Shown: positions 28,955 through 37,438 of the stretch, piece after piece
Numbering within the stretch: the stretch's first letter is position 1
Layout: each line of letters begins with the position of its first letter
Assembly (NCBI GenBank): GCA_025963635.1
Contig: JAOQAK010000072.1
Span: 124,001 to 188,000 of the forward strand
Direction: 5' to 3'
Length of the DNA stretch: 64,000 nt
DNA from: Ferruginibacter sp.
GTDB taxonomy: Bacteria; Bacteroidota; Bacteroidia; Chitinophagales; Chitinophagaceae
Notes under the pieces: generated by a model
The model's database searches: none
Seen by the model: the letters and a program-made list of their open reading frames with translations, nothing else
Told to the model about the DNA's origin: nothing
Position numbers and translations under genes: made by a program

Positions 28955-29241
28955 ATAAAAGTTATCAACGCAACATGAGAAGAAATCTTTTGACGGAACG
29001 ATTACTACCCGCAACTTACTGATAAAGCTGCCAGGATGTTTGCGAAAGCAATTACCCTTAAAACAAAGATGTCGCAAAGCGTGGTAAAGCCAAAAAAGAT
29101 AATATTCAAGCCTGCAATAAAATAAGATAAGAACCGGTTAGATAAAAATCAGCAATGGTACCAAACAGGCTTTAGCAAACAGTTAGCAATAATAAAATAT
29201 TTGAAAACGGACAGGATTAAATAAAATAAATAAAAACAATT

Positions 29242-30612
29242 ATGAAAACTTTTTTAAGCACGGGTATAAAAATTTTGGGTTTAATGGTTGCTTCGATGAT
29301 TTTGTTATATCAAAATTGTTTTGCTCAAAACCCCTTTATAACAAGTATTTACACAGCGGATCCTTCTGCACATGTTTGGGCCGATGGCAGGCTGTATGTA
29401 TATCCCTCACATGATATGGATCCTGCAAAAGGCTGCGACCTGATGGACAGGTACCATGTATATTCTACAGATGATATGGTTGACTGGAGAGATGAAGGCG
29501 AAATATTTAATGCAAGCCAGGTTTCCTGGGGCAGAAAAGAAGGAGGATTTATGTGGGCGCCGGATTGTGCTTACAAAGATGGAACTTACTACTACTATTT
29601 TCCTCATCCCAGCGAGACCAAATGGAACAATACCTGGAAGATAGGCGTAGCCACAAGTAAACAGCCGGCCAGTAATTTTAAACAGGCAGGATATATTGAA
29701 GGGCTTGGTGGAGATGCAATGATCGACCCCAGTGTATTTGTTGATACTGATGGAAAGGCTTATTTCTATTATGGTGGCGGCAGGATGTGCAAGGGAGGAA
29801 AGCTGAAGGATAACATGGTAGAATTAGATGGAGAAATGCAGGATATGAAAGGATTGGAAGATTTTCATGAAGCCACATGGGTATTTAAAAGGAATGGTAT
29901 TTACTATTTGACTTATGCTGATAATAATCCAATCGAAAATCAACTAAGATATGCGACCAGTTCCAGTCCCTTGGGACCATGGATATATCGTGGTGTTTAT
30001 TTAGGTACTACAGGTTGCGATACCAACCATGGTTCAGTTGTTGAATATAAAGGAAAGTGGTATGCATTTTATCATAACAAATCAATTTCAAATACAGGCA
30101 AAGGAAATTTAAGATCGATATGTGTTGACCTTTTAAATTTTAATGATGACGGCACAATACAATTGGTTAAGCAAACTAAATCCGGTCCACCTTCTGTCGG
30201 CACAAAAGTATTCAGCGAAAAAAAATCAGTTAAATATGAAGCCGAGAATGCAACACCTGGAGGTAATGCAACGATCGCTGATAATACATCTGCTTCAGGC
30301 GGCAGGTATGTAACAAACTTGAATGCCGATGGGTCTTATATCCAGTTCAACAACATTAAAGGAAAACGAAAAGGCGGCAGAACTAGCATTAATATTTATC
30401 ATTCCGGAACATCTTATTCAAGAATAAAATTGATTGTTAATGATGTTGACTATTCATATCTGAATGCATTATCAACCGGTGATGCTGCAAATTTTAAAGG
30501 ACATGCATACTTTACTGTTCCTCTCAACCCGGGAAAAAATAATACTATAAAACTGATCGGAGGAAAAGGGAATATAAATATTGACTATATAACGGTAAGC
30601 CCGGTTGATTAG
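29242..30612 (+). CDS. Exported GH43 with CBM6-like domain
   Basis: A 456-residue protein with a signal peptide ending CFAQ (29). The five-bladed propeller has the inverting GH43 triad: Asp40 (base, TADPSAHVW), Asp162 (IDPSVF) and Glu210 (acid, FHEATW). Residues about 328-456 form a CBM6-type beta-sandwich beginning VKYEAENA. GH43 enzymes with this layout are mostly arabinofuranosidases or xylosidases on arabinoxylan or arabinan. It fits the GH3 and GH2 enzymes beside it. The preceding 287 bp contain a degenerate frame but no second gene. Confidence 0.88.
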   Translation: MKTFLSTGIKILGLMVASMILLYQNCFAQNPFITSIYTADPSAHVWADGRLYVYPSHDMDPAKGCDLMDRYHVYSTDDMVDWRDEGEIFNASQVSWGRKEGGFMWAPDCAYKDGTYYYYFPHPSETKWNNTWKIGVATSKQPASNFKQAGYIEGLGGDAMIDPSVFVDTDGKAYFYYGGGRMCKGGKLKDNMVELDGEMQDMKGLEDFHEATWVFKRNGIYYLTYADNNPIENQLRYATSSSPLGPWIYRGVYLGTTGCDTNHGSVVEYKGKWYAFYHNKSISNTGKGNLRSICVDLLNFNDDGTIQLVKQTKSGPPSVGTKVFSEKKSVKYEAENATPGGNATIADNTSASGGRYVTNLNADGSYIQFNNIKGKRKGGRTSINIYHSGTSYSRIKLIVNDVDYSYLNALSTGDAANFKGHAYFTVPLNPGKNNTIKLIGGKGNINIDYITVSPVD

Positions 30613-30674
30613 TCTTGCGTGAGCGTATATTGCTTTATCGCCTGTAATGTACCCGCTGTTCAAAGGCAGGAAAA

Positions 30675-30703
30675 TTGTCCCATTGGCTTTTTCCATGGGA
30701 CAA
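30675..30703. other. Intergenic inverted repeat
   Basis: TTGTCCCAT and ATGGGACAA form a perfect 9-bp stem around an 11-base pyrimidine-rich loop, in the 246-bp gap between the GH43 and DUF5703 genes. No T-tract follows, so it may be an operator or mRNA-stabilising hairpin rather than a terminator. Confidence 0.3.
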
Positions 30704-30858
30704 TCGAAAGAGGAATAAATATAATCGTTATAAGTGACGGCGGTGTATCAGGTAGCTTCCTGGATATTAGCCGGATGGGAAGGAACACTTTAGTGAGGAG
30801 AACCGCCAAGAGAGTTGCAACATAATTAAATCAGTATCAAAATACAACCAACTTTTAA

Positions 30859-33186
30859 ATGGAAATAAGAAAACTGCGTGTATTCCTTAATGGTTTAATG
30901 ATCATATCCGGATTGGTTCTCATCAGCCTGAAAATAGACGCACAGGCTAAGGCTTCGGCAGTTAAAACAGGAACGAACCCCTTTATTGCAGGAAACGATG
31001 TTACCTGGAACAGTTTAGGCAAAGATGAAAATGAATCTATGCCAATTGGAAATGGTGACATTGCTGCCAATGTCTGGACAGAACAAAACGGCGACCTTGT
31101 TTTGCTTGTTTCAAAATCTGATGCCTGGACAGAACAGGGAAAACTCGTCAAAATTGGACGTGTTCGTATAAAAATGATGCCCAATCCCTTTGTTGGTGCC
31201 GCTGGTTTTATGCAGGTGCTTAAGCTGGAAACCGGCGTTATAGAAATTAAGAACGGCACCAATATAGTACAGGTATGGGTTGATGCAAATCATCCTGTCC
31301 TTCATGTACAGGCGCATTTTGAGCGGCCGGCAACCCTGCAGGCAGCACTTGAGTTTTGGCGCCCCACAATGCCGTTAAATGAACAATGGCCGGATAAAGA
31401 TTATTCCAAAGTGATGACAGGGGATGCGGCACCCCGGAAAGAACCCGACATCATCTTCCCGGCAGTTGCCAACCGCATTTCCTGGTGCCATTTTAATCCT
31501 GATAGTTATTATCCTTATTTGCTCAGGCAGGAACACCTCGAATCACTCCTTACCAAATTCACTGATCCCCTTTTACATCGTTGTTTTGGAGCCGTACTCA
31601 CCGGGCCGGGATTGGTAAGCAGCAACGATTCCACGCTCAAATCTGCTGTCCCTGCCAAAGACCTTCAGCTTGATTTAATTGCCCTTACGCAACAGAAGGC
31701 CGGTTCACCCAAGAGCTGGCGGAAAAGTCTTGATAAACTGATCGACAGGATTGTGAACATCAACCCCCGGAAGGCACGCCTGGAACACGAAAAATGGTGG
31801 CAGGATCGTTGGAGCCGGAGCTGGATACATATCGACGGCGTCGATGATGCACCAAAGGTTTCACAGGGCTACCTGATGCAGCGTTATATGGTAACGAGTT
31901 CTTCACGCGGCGAAATGCCACCTAAATTCAATGGCGGACTTTTTACCGTGGGGCACAATCTGCCTGATACAGCGAAACAGGGACATGCTAATCATGACCC
32001 TGATTACAGGGACTGGGGAGATAGTTACTGGAACCAGAATAACCGGCTTCTTTACTGGCCTTTAATTGCTTCCGGTGACACTGATCTGCTAAAACCATGG
32101 TTTGATATGTACATGAAGGCACTCCCCTTGGCCAGGGGCAGAACGCAAATTTATTACAAGCATGAAGGTGCCCACTTTCCTGAAACAATGAATTTTTGGG
32201 GATTGCCGAGGCTGGAAGACTTTGGCAAGGACAACCCGACTAATGAGATAAAAAGCCACTGGCAACGATATCATGTACAGGGATCCCTGGAAGTGATTAT
32301 GCAAATGCTTGACGTGTACGATTACGGACGAATCAAAGGGTTTGCAAGTACCACGCTTATTCCGTTTGCCGATGAGACCATAACTTTTTACGACCAGCAC
32401 TGGACACGGGATGGAAAGGGAAAGATATTGATGTCGCCGATGCAGTCGCTTGAAACATACCAGTTGGATGCGGTTAACCCCACTCCTGATATTGCCGGTT
32501 TGATGGCTGTACTGCCCCGCCTTTTATCATTGCCTGAAGAGCTGACCACCGAAAAGCAACGCACCGCCTGGGCCAGATTACTAAAAAACTTGCCGGCAAT
32601 CCCTGTCGGAACAACTGCCAAAGGAAAAGTACCGCCTCTCGGGGTGGGTGATTTGGATGGTAAGCCTATTATACTTCCTGCTGAAAAATATGGTAAGCCG
32701 AGTAATTCGGAAAACCCAGAGTTGTACGTTGCTTATCCATACCGTTTATATGGCGTAGGAAAGCCTGATCTTGAACTTGCACTGAACACGTTTGCTGCAA
32801 GGATTTATCCACAGAATACCTGCTGGGGACAGGATGGGCCGCAGGCGGCTGTTCTTGGTTTGACTGAAGTGGCAAAAAAGGCGGTTGCCAGTGAATTCGG
32901 CAACTACGGAGACCAGCGGTTTCAATGGTTCTGGAAGCCGGCACATGACTGGATTCCTGACCTGGATAATGGAGGCACCGGTATGATTACGCTTCAATTG
33001 ATGCTGATGCAATGCGATGACAGGCGCATCCAACTGCTGCCTTCATGGCCTAAGGAATGGACAGCCGACTTCAAACTTCATGCGCCATACCAGACGACGG
33101 TGGAGGGCCATGTTGAGAATGGAAAAATCAGTAATCTGAAAGTGACGCCCAAGTCCAGGGCTAAAGATATTCTCATTGTAAAATAG
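30859..33186 (+). CDS. DUF5703-containing exported protein, GH95-like fold
   Basis: A 775-residue exported protein (signal peptide about 1-32). The start of the mature part, WNSLGKDENESMPIGNGDIAANVW, is typical of DUF5703 proteins and parallels the LPLGNGRIGAMVFG entry of GH95, indicating an N-terminal supersandwich followed by an (alpha/alpha)6 barrel. The central part has many Trp/Tyr residues (for example DWGDSYWNQNNRLLYWP), as in alpha-barrel glycosidases. No activity is known for the family. The context of GH43, GH3 and esterase genes suggests a glycan side-chain hydrolase. Length is normal and no break is seen. Confidence 0.65.
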   Translation: MEIRKLRVFLNGLMIISGLVLISLKIDAQAKASAVKTGTNPFIAGNDVTWNSLGKDENESMPIGNGDIAANVWTEQNGDLVLLVSKSDAWTEQGKLVKIGRVRIKMMPNPFVGAAGFMQVLKLETGVIEIKNGTNIVQVWVDANHPVLHVQAHFERPATLQAALEFWRPTMPLNEQWPDKDYSKVMTGDAAPRKEPDIIFPAVANRISWCHFNPDSYYPYLLRQEHLESLLTKFTDPLLHRCFGAVLTGPGLVSSNDSTLKSAVPAKDLQLDLIALTQQKAGSPKSWRKSLDKLIDRIVNINPRKARLEHEKWWQDRWSRSWIHIDGVDDAPKVSQGYLMQRYMVTSSSRGEMPPKFNGGLFTVGHNLPDTAKQGHANHDPDYRDWGDSYWNQNNRLLYWPLIASGDTDLLKPWFDMYMKALPLARGRTQIYYKHEGAHFPETMNFWGLPRLEDFGKDNPTNEIKSHWQRYHVQGSLEVIMQMLDVYDYGRIKGFASTTLIPFADETITFYDQHWTRDGKGKILMSPMQSLETYQLDAVNPTPDIAGLMAVLPRLLSLPEELTTEKQRTAWARLLKNLPAIPVGTTAKGKVPPLGVGDLDGKPIILPAEKYGKPSNSENPELYVAYPYRLYGVGKPDLELALNTFAARIYPQNTCWGQDGPQAAVLGLTEVAKKAVASEFGNYGDQRFQWFWKPAHDWIPDLDNGGTGMITLQLMLMQCDDRRIQLLPSWPKEWTADFKLHAPYQTTVEGHVENGKISNLKVTPKSRAKDILIVK

Positions 33187-33448
33187 TGATAAATGCAAAG
33201 AAAAATTAAAGACTTCGGCATTTATAAGCCAGATGCATAAAATATTAATTTGTCATTCGATGCTCTTGTCGCTCTATAAATGCGCCGTACAATACTTCGG
33301 TACAAGGCAAAATAAAAGACGCAAATTAACTGACCTGGTGGTTATCCCTGCTTCAAGAAAAGCGGATGTGGTCGACATGTCAAAATAACAATGATAAAAT
33401 CATTTGAAATTTCCGCTCCTTCAGCGCTGATTATAAAAACATAAAATA

Positions 33449-34879
33449 ATGAAATTTCTTCCCATTGGTATATTCCTGTTGCTTACTTGTCAATTCGCTG
33501 CGTTCTCACAAAGAGGCGCTAAAATCAAAATAGCCTGTATTGGTGCCAGTATTACCTCGGGGGCAAGGCTTAAAGATCCTGCAAAGCAGTCTTATCCTGC
33601 CCAATTGCAAACTAAGCTGGGCGAGGGATATCAAGTAGATAACTACGGAGAAGGCGGCTGCACTATGTTGCGAAAAGGCAATAAACCATATTGGAACACC
33701 TCTCAATACAAGGCTGCACTGGCTGCAAATCCAGACATTGTAACCATCGACCTTGGAGGTAATGACAGTAAACTCATCAATCGCATACACATGGATGAGT
33801 ATAAAAAAGATTGCCATGACATGATACAATCTTTTGCCGCATTGCCTTCTCATCCAAGAATTATTTTATTACTGCCTGTTGTTTCATTTGTCACCGATAC
33901 CACGGGCATTTGGGATCCTGTGATTGTAAATAGAATAATACCCTTGCTAAAGGAAGTGGCTTATGAAAATAACCGGGAAGTTTGCAATGTTCATTCGCTG
34001 CTGATTGATAAGCCTGCACTGATGCCTGATAAAATTCATCCTGAATTGGAAGGCACTACCCTTATAGCTAAAAGTCTGTATGAAATAATTTCCGCAAAGC
34101 GGGATACGGCATATAATATTTTCGATGAGATTAATTACCCAAAAAAATATAGTTCTTTTCATGGATATAAATGTGCAGATTTTACATTTAATAACAGGAA
34201 TTGCAAGATAGCACAGCCAAAAAAAGCAGCCAAAGGACATCCCTGGATTTGGCGTGCAAGGTTTTGGGGGCATGAGCCGCAAACAGACATTGCACTGCTG
34301 GAAAGAGGCTTTCACATTGTGTATTGCGACGTGGCAGAGCTATTGGGCAACAAGGAATGTATTGATACCTGGAACAACTTTTATGATATAGTACACCACG
34401 CCGGGTTATCAAAAAAAGCGGTTCTCGAAGGTATGAGCCGTGGGGCCGTTTATGTTTTTAACTGGGCAGCAGTTAATCCGGATAAGGTTGCATGTGTTTA
34501 TGTTGATAACCCGCTTTTAAATATTAATGTATGGACAGAAGAAATGCTCAAACTTCCCGATGGAAAAAATGATATGTTTGAAGCATTTAAAAAAGATTAC
34601 AACTTAACAACCCCTGAACAGGTGCGCCGGTTCAATGGAGGCCCTATGCAATCTATAAAAGAGATAGTAAAAGGTAAATATCCAATATTAATTCTATGTG
34701 CTGATGAAGATGAAGCTGTTTCTCCTGTAGAAAATACTTTGCTCTTTGAGCAGAAGGTAAAGGAACTTAACGGTGATATTACGGTAATACATAAACCAGG
34801 ATTTAAGCATCATCCCCATAGCTTACCCGATCCCACACCGATTGTTGATTTCATCACAAAAGCGATAAATGGAAAATAG
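33449..34879 (+). CDS. Two-domain esterase: SGNH plus alpha/beta hydrolase
   Basis: A 476-residue protein with a signal peptide (1-20). Residues about 25-215 are an SGNH hydrolase with GAS (Ser34), GEGG (67-70), GGND (103-106) and DKIH (Asp194, His197). Residues about 225-476 are an alpha/beta hydrolase with GMSRG (Ser330), an acid in ADEDE (Asp419/Asp421) and histidines at 454-457. Both catalytic sets look complete, so one polypeptide may carry two esterases, for example removing two acyl groups of an acylated pectin or hemicellulose. Context supports a carbohydrate esterase; the substrate is unknown. Confidence 0.8.
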   Translation: MKFLPIGIFLLLTCQFAAFSQRGAKIKIACIGASITSGARLKDPAKQSYPAQLQTKLGEGYQVDNYGEGGCTMLRKGNKPYWNTSQYKAALAANPDIVTIDLGGNDSKLINRIHMDEYKKDCHDMIQSFAALPSHPRIILLLPVVSFVTDTTGIWDPVIVNRIIPLLKEVAYENNREVCNVHSLLIDKPALMPDKIHPELEGTTLIAKSLYEIISAKRDTAYNIFDEINYPKKYSSFHGYKCADFTFNNRNCKIAQPKKAAKGHPWIWRARFWGHEPQTDIALLERGFHIVYCDVAELLGNKECIDTWNNFYDIVHHAGLSKKAVLEGMSRGAVYVFNWAAVNPDKVACVYVDNPLLNINVWTEEMLKLPDGKNDMFEAFKKDYNLTTPEQVRRFNGGPMQSIKEIVKGKYPILILCADEDEAVSPVENTLLFEQKVKELNGDITVIHKPGFKHHPHSLPDPTPIVDFITKAINGK

Positions 34880-34939
34880 ATATTCAATAACCTAACAAAA
34901 ATCTGGAAATAATTTATCACTATTATACACCTAAACATC

Positions 34940-36289
34940 ATGAATCTAAAAAGACGAAAATTTATAAAGCAAATAGCTATTAGTTCGGCGGGTATTGCTG
35001 TGGGGGGGCAAGTATTGGGTTTGAGTGCAAAAAGCTACAGAAATATCATAGGAGCCAATGATAGGATCCACGTGGCAATAATTGGTGTTAATGGCCGTGG
35101 AAGCAGTATGGCCTCAACCTTTGTACAGCAAAAAAATGCTGAAGTGTCCTGCATATGCGATGTAGATACAAGGACGTTTGCAAAAGCGCTCAAATCCGTT
35201 TCAGATGCAAAGCAGATTAATATACCAAAAACTGAACAGGATTGCCGTAAAGTATTACAGGATAAAAATATTGATGCGATATATATTGCCACACCCGACC
35301 ATTGGCATGCGCCGCTCACCATCATGGGTTGTCAGGCCAATAAACACGTTTATGTGGAGAAGCCGCTGAGCCATAATCCTCACGAGGGAGAACTGGCCAT
35401 AGCTGCCGCCAGGAAATACAACAGGGTTGTACAAATGGGAGCCCAACGTCGCTCCGCCCCCATCTTAACACAAGGAATAGAACAATTACATCAGGGAATT
35501 ATAGGCCGGGTCTACTTTGCTAAAGCATGGTACACTAATAAACGCAAGCCAACTTATCTGAAACCCGGAATTGTACCTGCCGAACTTAATTATGACCTAT
35601 GGCAAGGCCCTGCGCCCCGGGTGGCACACCAGGATGGACTGATCCACTATAACTGGCACTGGTTCTGGCATTGGGGTACAGGCGAAGCCTTAAATAACGG
35701 AACACATGAAGTGGATGTTGCACGGTGGGGGCTTGGTGTTGAATTTCCGACACGTGTAAGCTCAGTGGGTGGCAGGTACCATTTTAAAGATGATTGGCAA
35801 ACACCCGATACACAAATCATTACTATGGATTTTCCCGGGCGTGTTTCATTAATGTGGGAGAACAGGAGTTCGAACGGAAGGAAAATCGAAGGCGGCGAGA
35901 GGGGGGTTATTTTTTATGGCGAAAATGGTAGTTTGGATACAGGCGGGGATAGTTACAGTATTTATGACCTGGATAGTAAGTTGGTTAAGGAAGTAAAATC
36001 AGTATCAACTGGGGAGCCTTTACAAGGCCGCAATACCGCAAGTCCGAGTTTAGGAATGGACAGTATGCACGTAGCTGATTTTTTGGATGCCATTCGAAAC
36101 AACCGCCACCCCAATTGTGATGTAGAAACCGGCCACAAAAGTATTATTGGTATGCAGTTAGGGAATATAGCCTGGCGGGTTGGCCGCGATCTGAACCTGG
36201 ATCCGAAAAACGGGCATATTATAAATGATCCGGAAGCGCAAAAACTATGGAGCCGTTCTTACGAGCCCGGGTGGGAGCCGAAAGCTTAG
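34940..36289 (+). CDS. Tat-exported Gfo/Idh/MocA family oxidoreductase
   Basis: A 449-residue protein starting MNLKRRKFIKQ, a twin-arginine signal, so it is folded with its NAD(P) before export. The Rossmann loop GVNGRG (49-54), TPDHWH (118-123) and EKP (140-142) identify the Gfo/Idh/MocA family. It probably oxidises or epimerises a sugar or glycoside in the periplasm. It lies 60 bp after the double esterase and 63 bp before an exported sugar-phosphate-isomerase-like gene, a pairing seen in bacterial 3-keto-glycoside pathways. That pathway assignment is inferred. Confidence 0.83.
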   Translation: MNLKRRKFIKQIAISSAGIAVGGQVLGLSAKSYRNIIGANDRIHVAIIGVNGRGSSMASTFVQQKNAEVSCICDVDTRTFAKALKSVSDAKQINIPKTEQDCRKVLQDKNIDAIYIATPDHWHAPLTIMGCQANKHVYVEKPLSHNPHEGELAIAAARKYNRVVQMGAQRRSAPILTQGIEQLHQGIIGRVYFAKAWYTNKRKPTYLKPGIVPAELNYDLWQGPAPRVAHQDGLIHYNWHWFWHWGTGEALNNGTHEVDVARWGLGVEFPTRVSSVGGRYHFKDDWQTPDTQIITMDFPGRVSLMWENRSSNGRKIEGGERGVIFYGENGSLDTGGDSYSIYDLDSKLVKEVKSVSTGEPLQGRNTASPSLGMDSMHVADFLDAIRNNRHPNCDVETGHKSIIGMQLGNIAWRVGRDLNLDPKNGHIINDPEAQKLWSRSYEPGWEPKA

Positions 36290-36352
36290 TGTACTAAGAT
36301 GTATGCATGTTCAAAATAAATTAAATTAACCTATCAGTAAATAAATTATAAA

Positions 36353-37228
36353 ATGTTCAATAACATAAAAAAAATATTGTTACAAAGTCTTTTGACTGGT
36401 ATGTTCATGGCAAGTGCATCCATATCATACGCTCAAAAAGATCTGTTGTTTCCGGAGAGCCCTGGAATAGTTTCATATACTTATCGTGCAAGTTTTGAAA
36501 AGGATGTGGAGGCTACGCTTGATATAATAAAACGCAACGGCATTACCGATATTGAGTTTTCAAACCTTTTTAAAAAGACGCCTGAAGAACTCCGCAAACT
36601 GATTGATGAGCGGGGAATTAAATGTTCATCATTCGGAGTTGGATACAATGACCTGGTAAATAAAACAGCCGAGGTAGCAAATAACGCCAGGATACTTGGC
36701 GCCAATTATGTAAGGGTAGCTGGCATTCCTCATACCGGAACATTTACATTAGAAAATGCGCAAAAAGCCGTGGCTGATTTTAATAAATTCGGTAAAATAT
36801 TGAAGAAGCAATATGGTCTTACGTTTATTTACCATAATCATGGTTTTGAATATGAGCTTTACCAGGATGGCACATTGTACGATTATATTGTTAAAAACAC
36901 CAATCGGAAATATGTGAGTTTTGAGCTTGATATTCTGTGGGCATTTTTCCCCGGTCACGACCCCGCACAATTGATTACTAAATATGGGGAACGCTTCAAA
37001 GCATTGCATCTGAAAGATCTTCGTAAAGGCATAAAAGGTAACCTGTCCGGCGGCACTTCAGGCGAAAATGATGTGATTTTGGGAACAGGCCAGATAGATA
37101 TACCGGCAGTTATTAAAGCGGCACGTAAAGCAGGCATAAAGCATTATTACATTGAAGACGAAAGCAGCGTTTCGATTGCCCAGGTACCCGAAAGTATAAA
37201 ATACTTAAACTCGTTGAAAAAGGATTGA
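36353..37228 (+). CDS. Exported sugar phosphate isomerase/epimerase-like TIM barrel
   Basis: A 291-residue protein with a signal peptide ending SYAQ (27) and an AP-endonuclease-2/xylose-isomerase-like barrel. Probable metal ligands lie in FIYHNHGFE, FELDILW, LHLKDLR and YYIEDES. Exported members of this family act on oxidised or keto sugars in the periplasm rather than on sugar phosphates, and often sit next to Gfo/Idh/MocA genes as here. It is the last gene of the + strand CAZyme run and faces the convergent carbamoyltransferase gene 210 bp away. Confidence 0.8.
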   Translation: MFNNIKKILLQSLLTGMFMASASISYAQKDLLFPESPGIVSYTYRASFEKDVEATLDIIKRNGITDIEFSNLFKKTPEELRKLIDERGIKCSSFGVGYNDLVNKTAEVANNARILGANYVRVAGIPHTGTFTLENAQKAVADFNKFGKILKKQYGLTFIYHNHGFEYELYQDGTLYDYIVKNTNRKYVSFELDILWAFFPGHDPAQLITKYGERFKALHLKDLRKGIKGNLSGGTSGENDVILGTGQIDIPAVIKAARKAGIKHYYIEDESSVSIAQVPESIKYLNSLKKD

Positions 37229-37350
37229 GTACCGCTAAATTAAAGGCTGGAAAAATGATAGAATAAACGGGAGAGAACTGGTATTTCAAAAAGAAAATAA
37301 AAAAATATAACTATAAGACTATTGTATAGCTGTGTCGCAAGCCTTTGGCA

Positions 37351-37380
37351 GTCGTGGTCGGTGTCCGCAACGACCACGGC
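37351..37380. terminator. Hairpin between convergent genes
   Basis: CGTGGTCG and CGACCACG form a perfect 8-bp stem, extendable by about two weaker pairs, around a 10-base loop, in the 210-bp gap between two convergent genes. It has no strong T-tract. A longer-range AATCAAA / TTTGATT repeat flanks the right half of the gap. A bidirectional terminator is plausible. Confidence 0.4.
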
Positions 37381-37438
37381 AATCAAACAGCGACGACAAT
37401 TTGGGATGCACCCTTATGGCGTTATCCATATTTGATTG

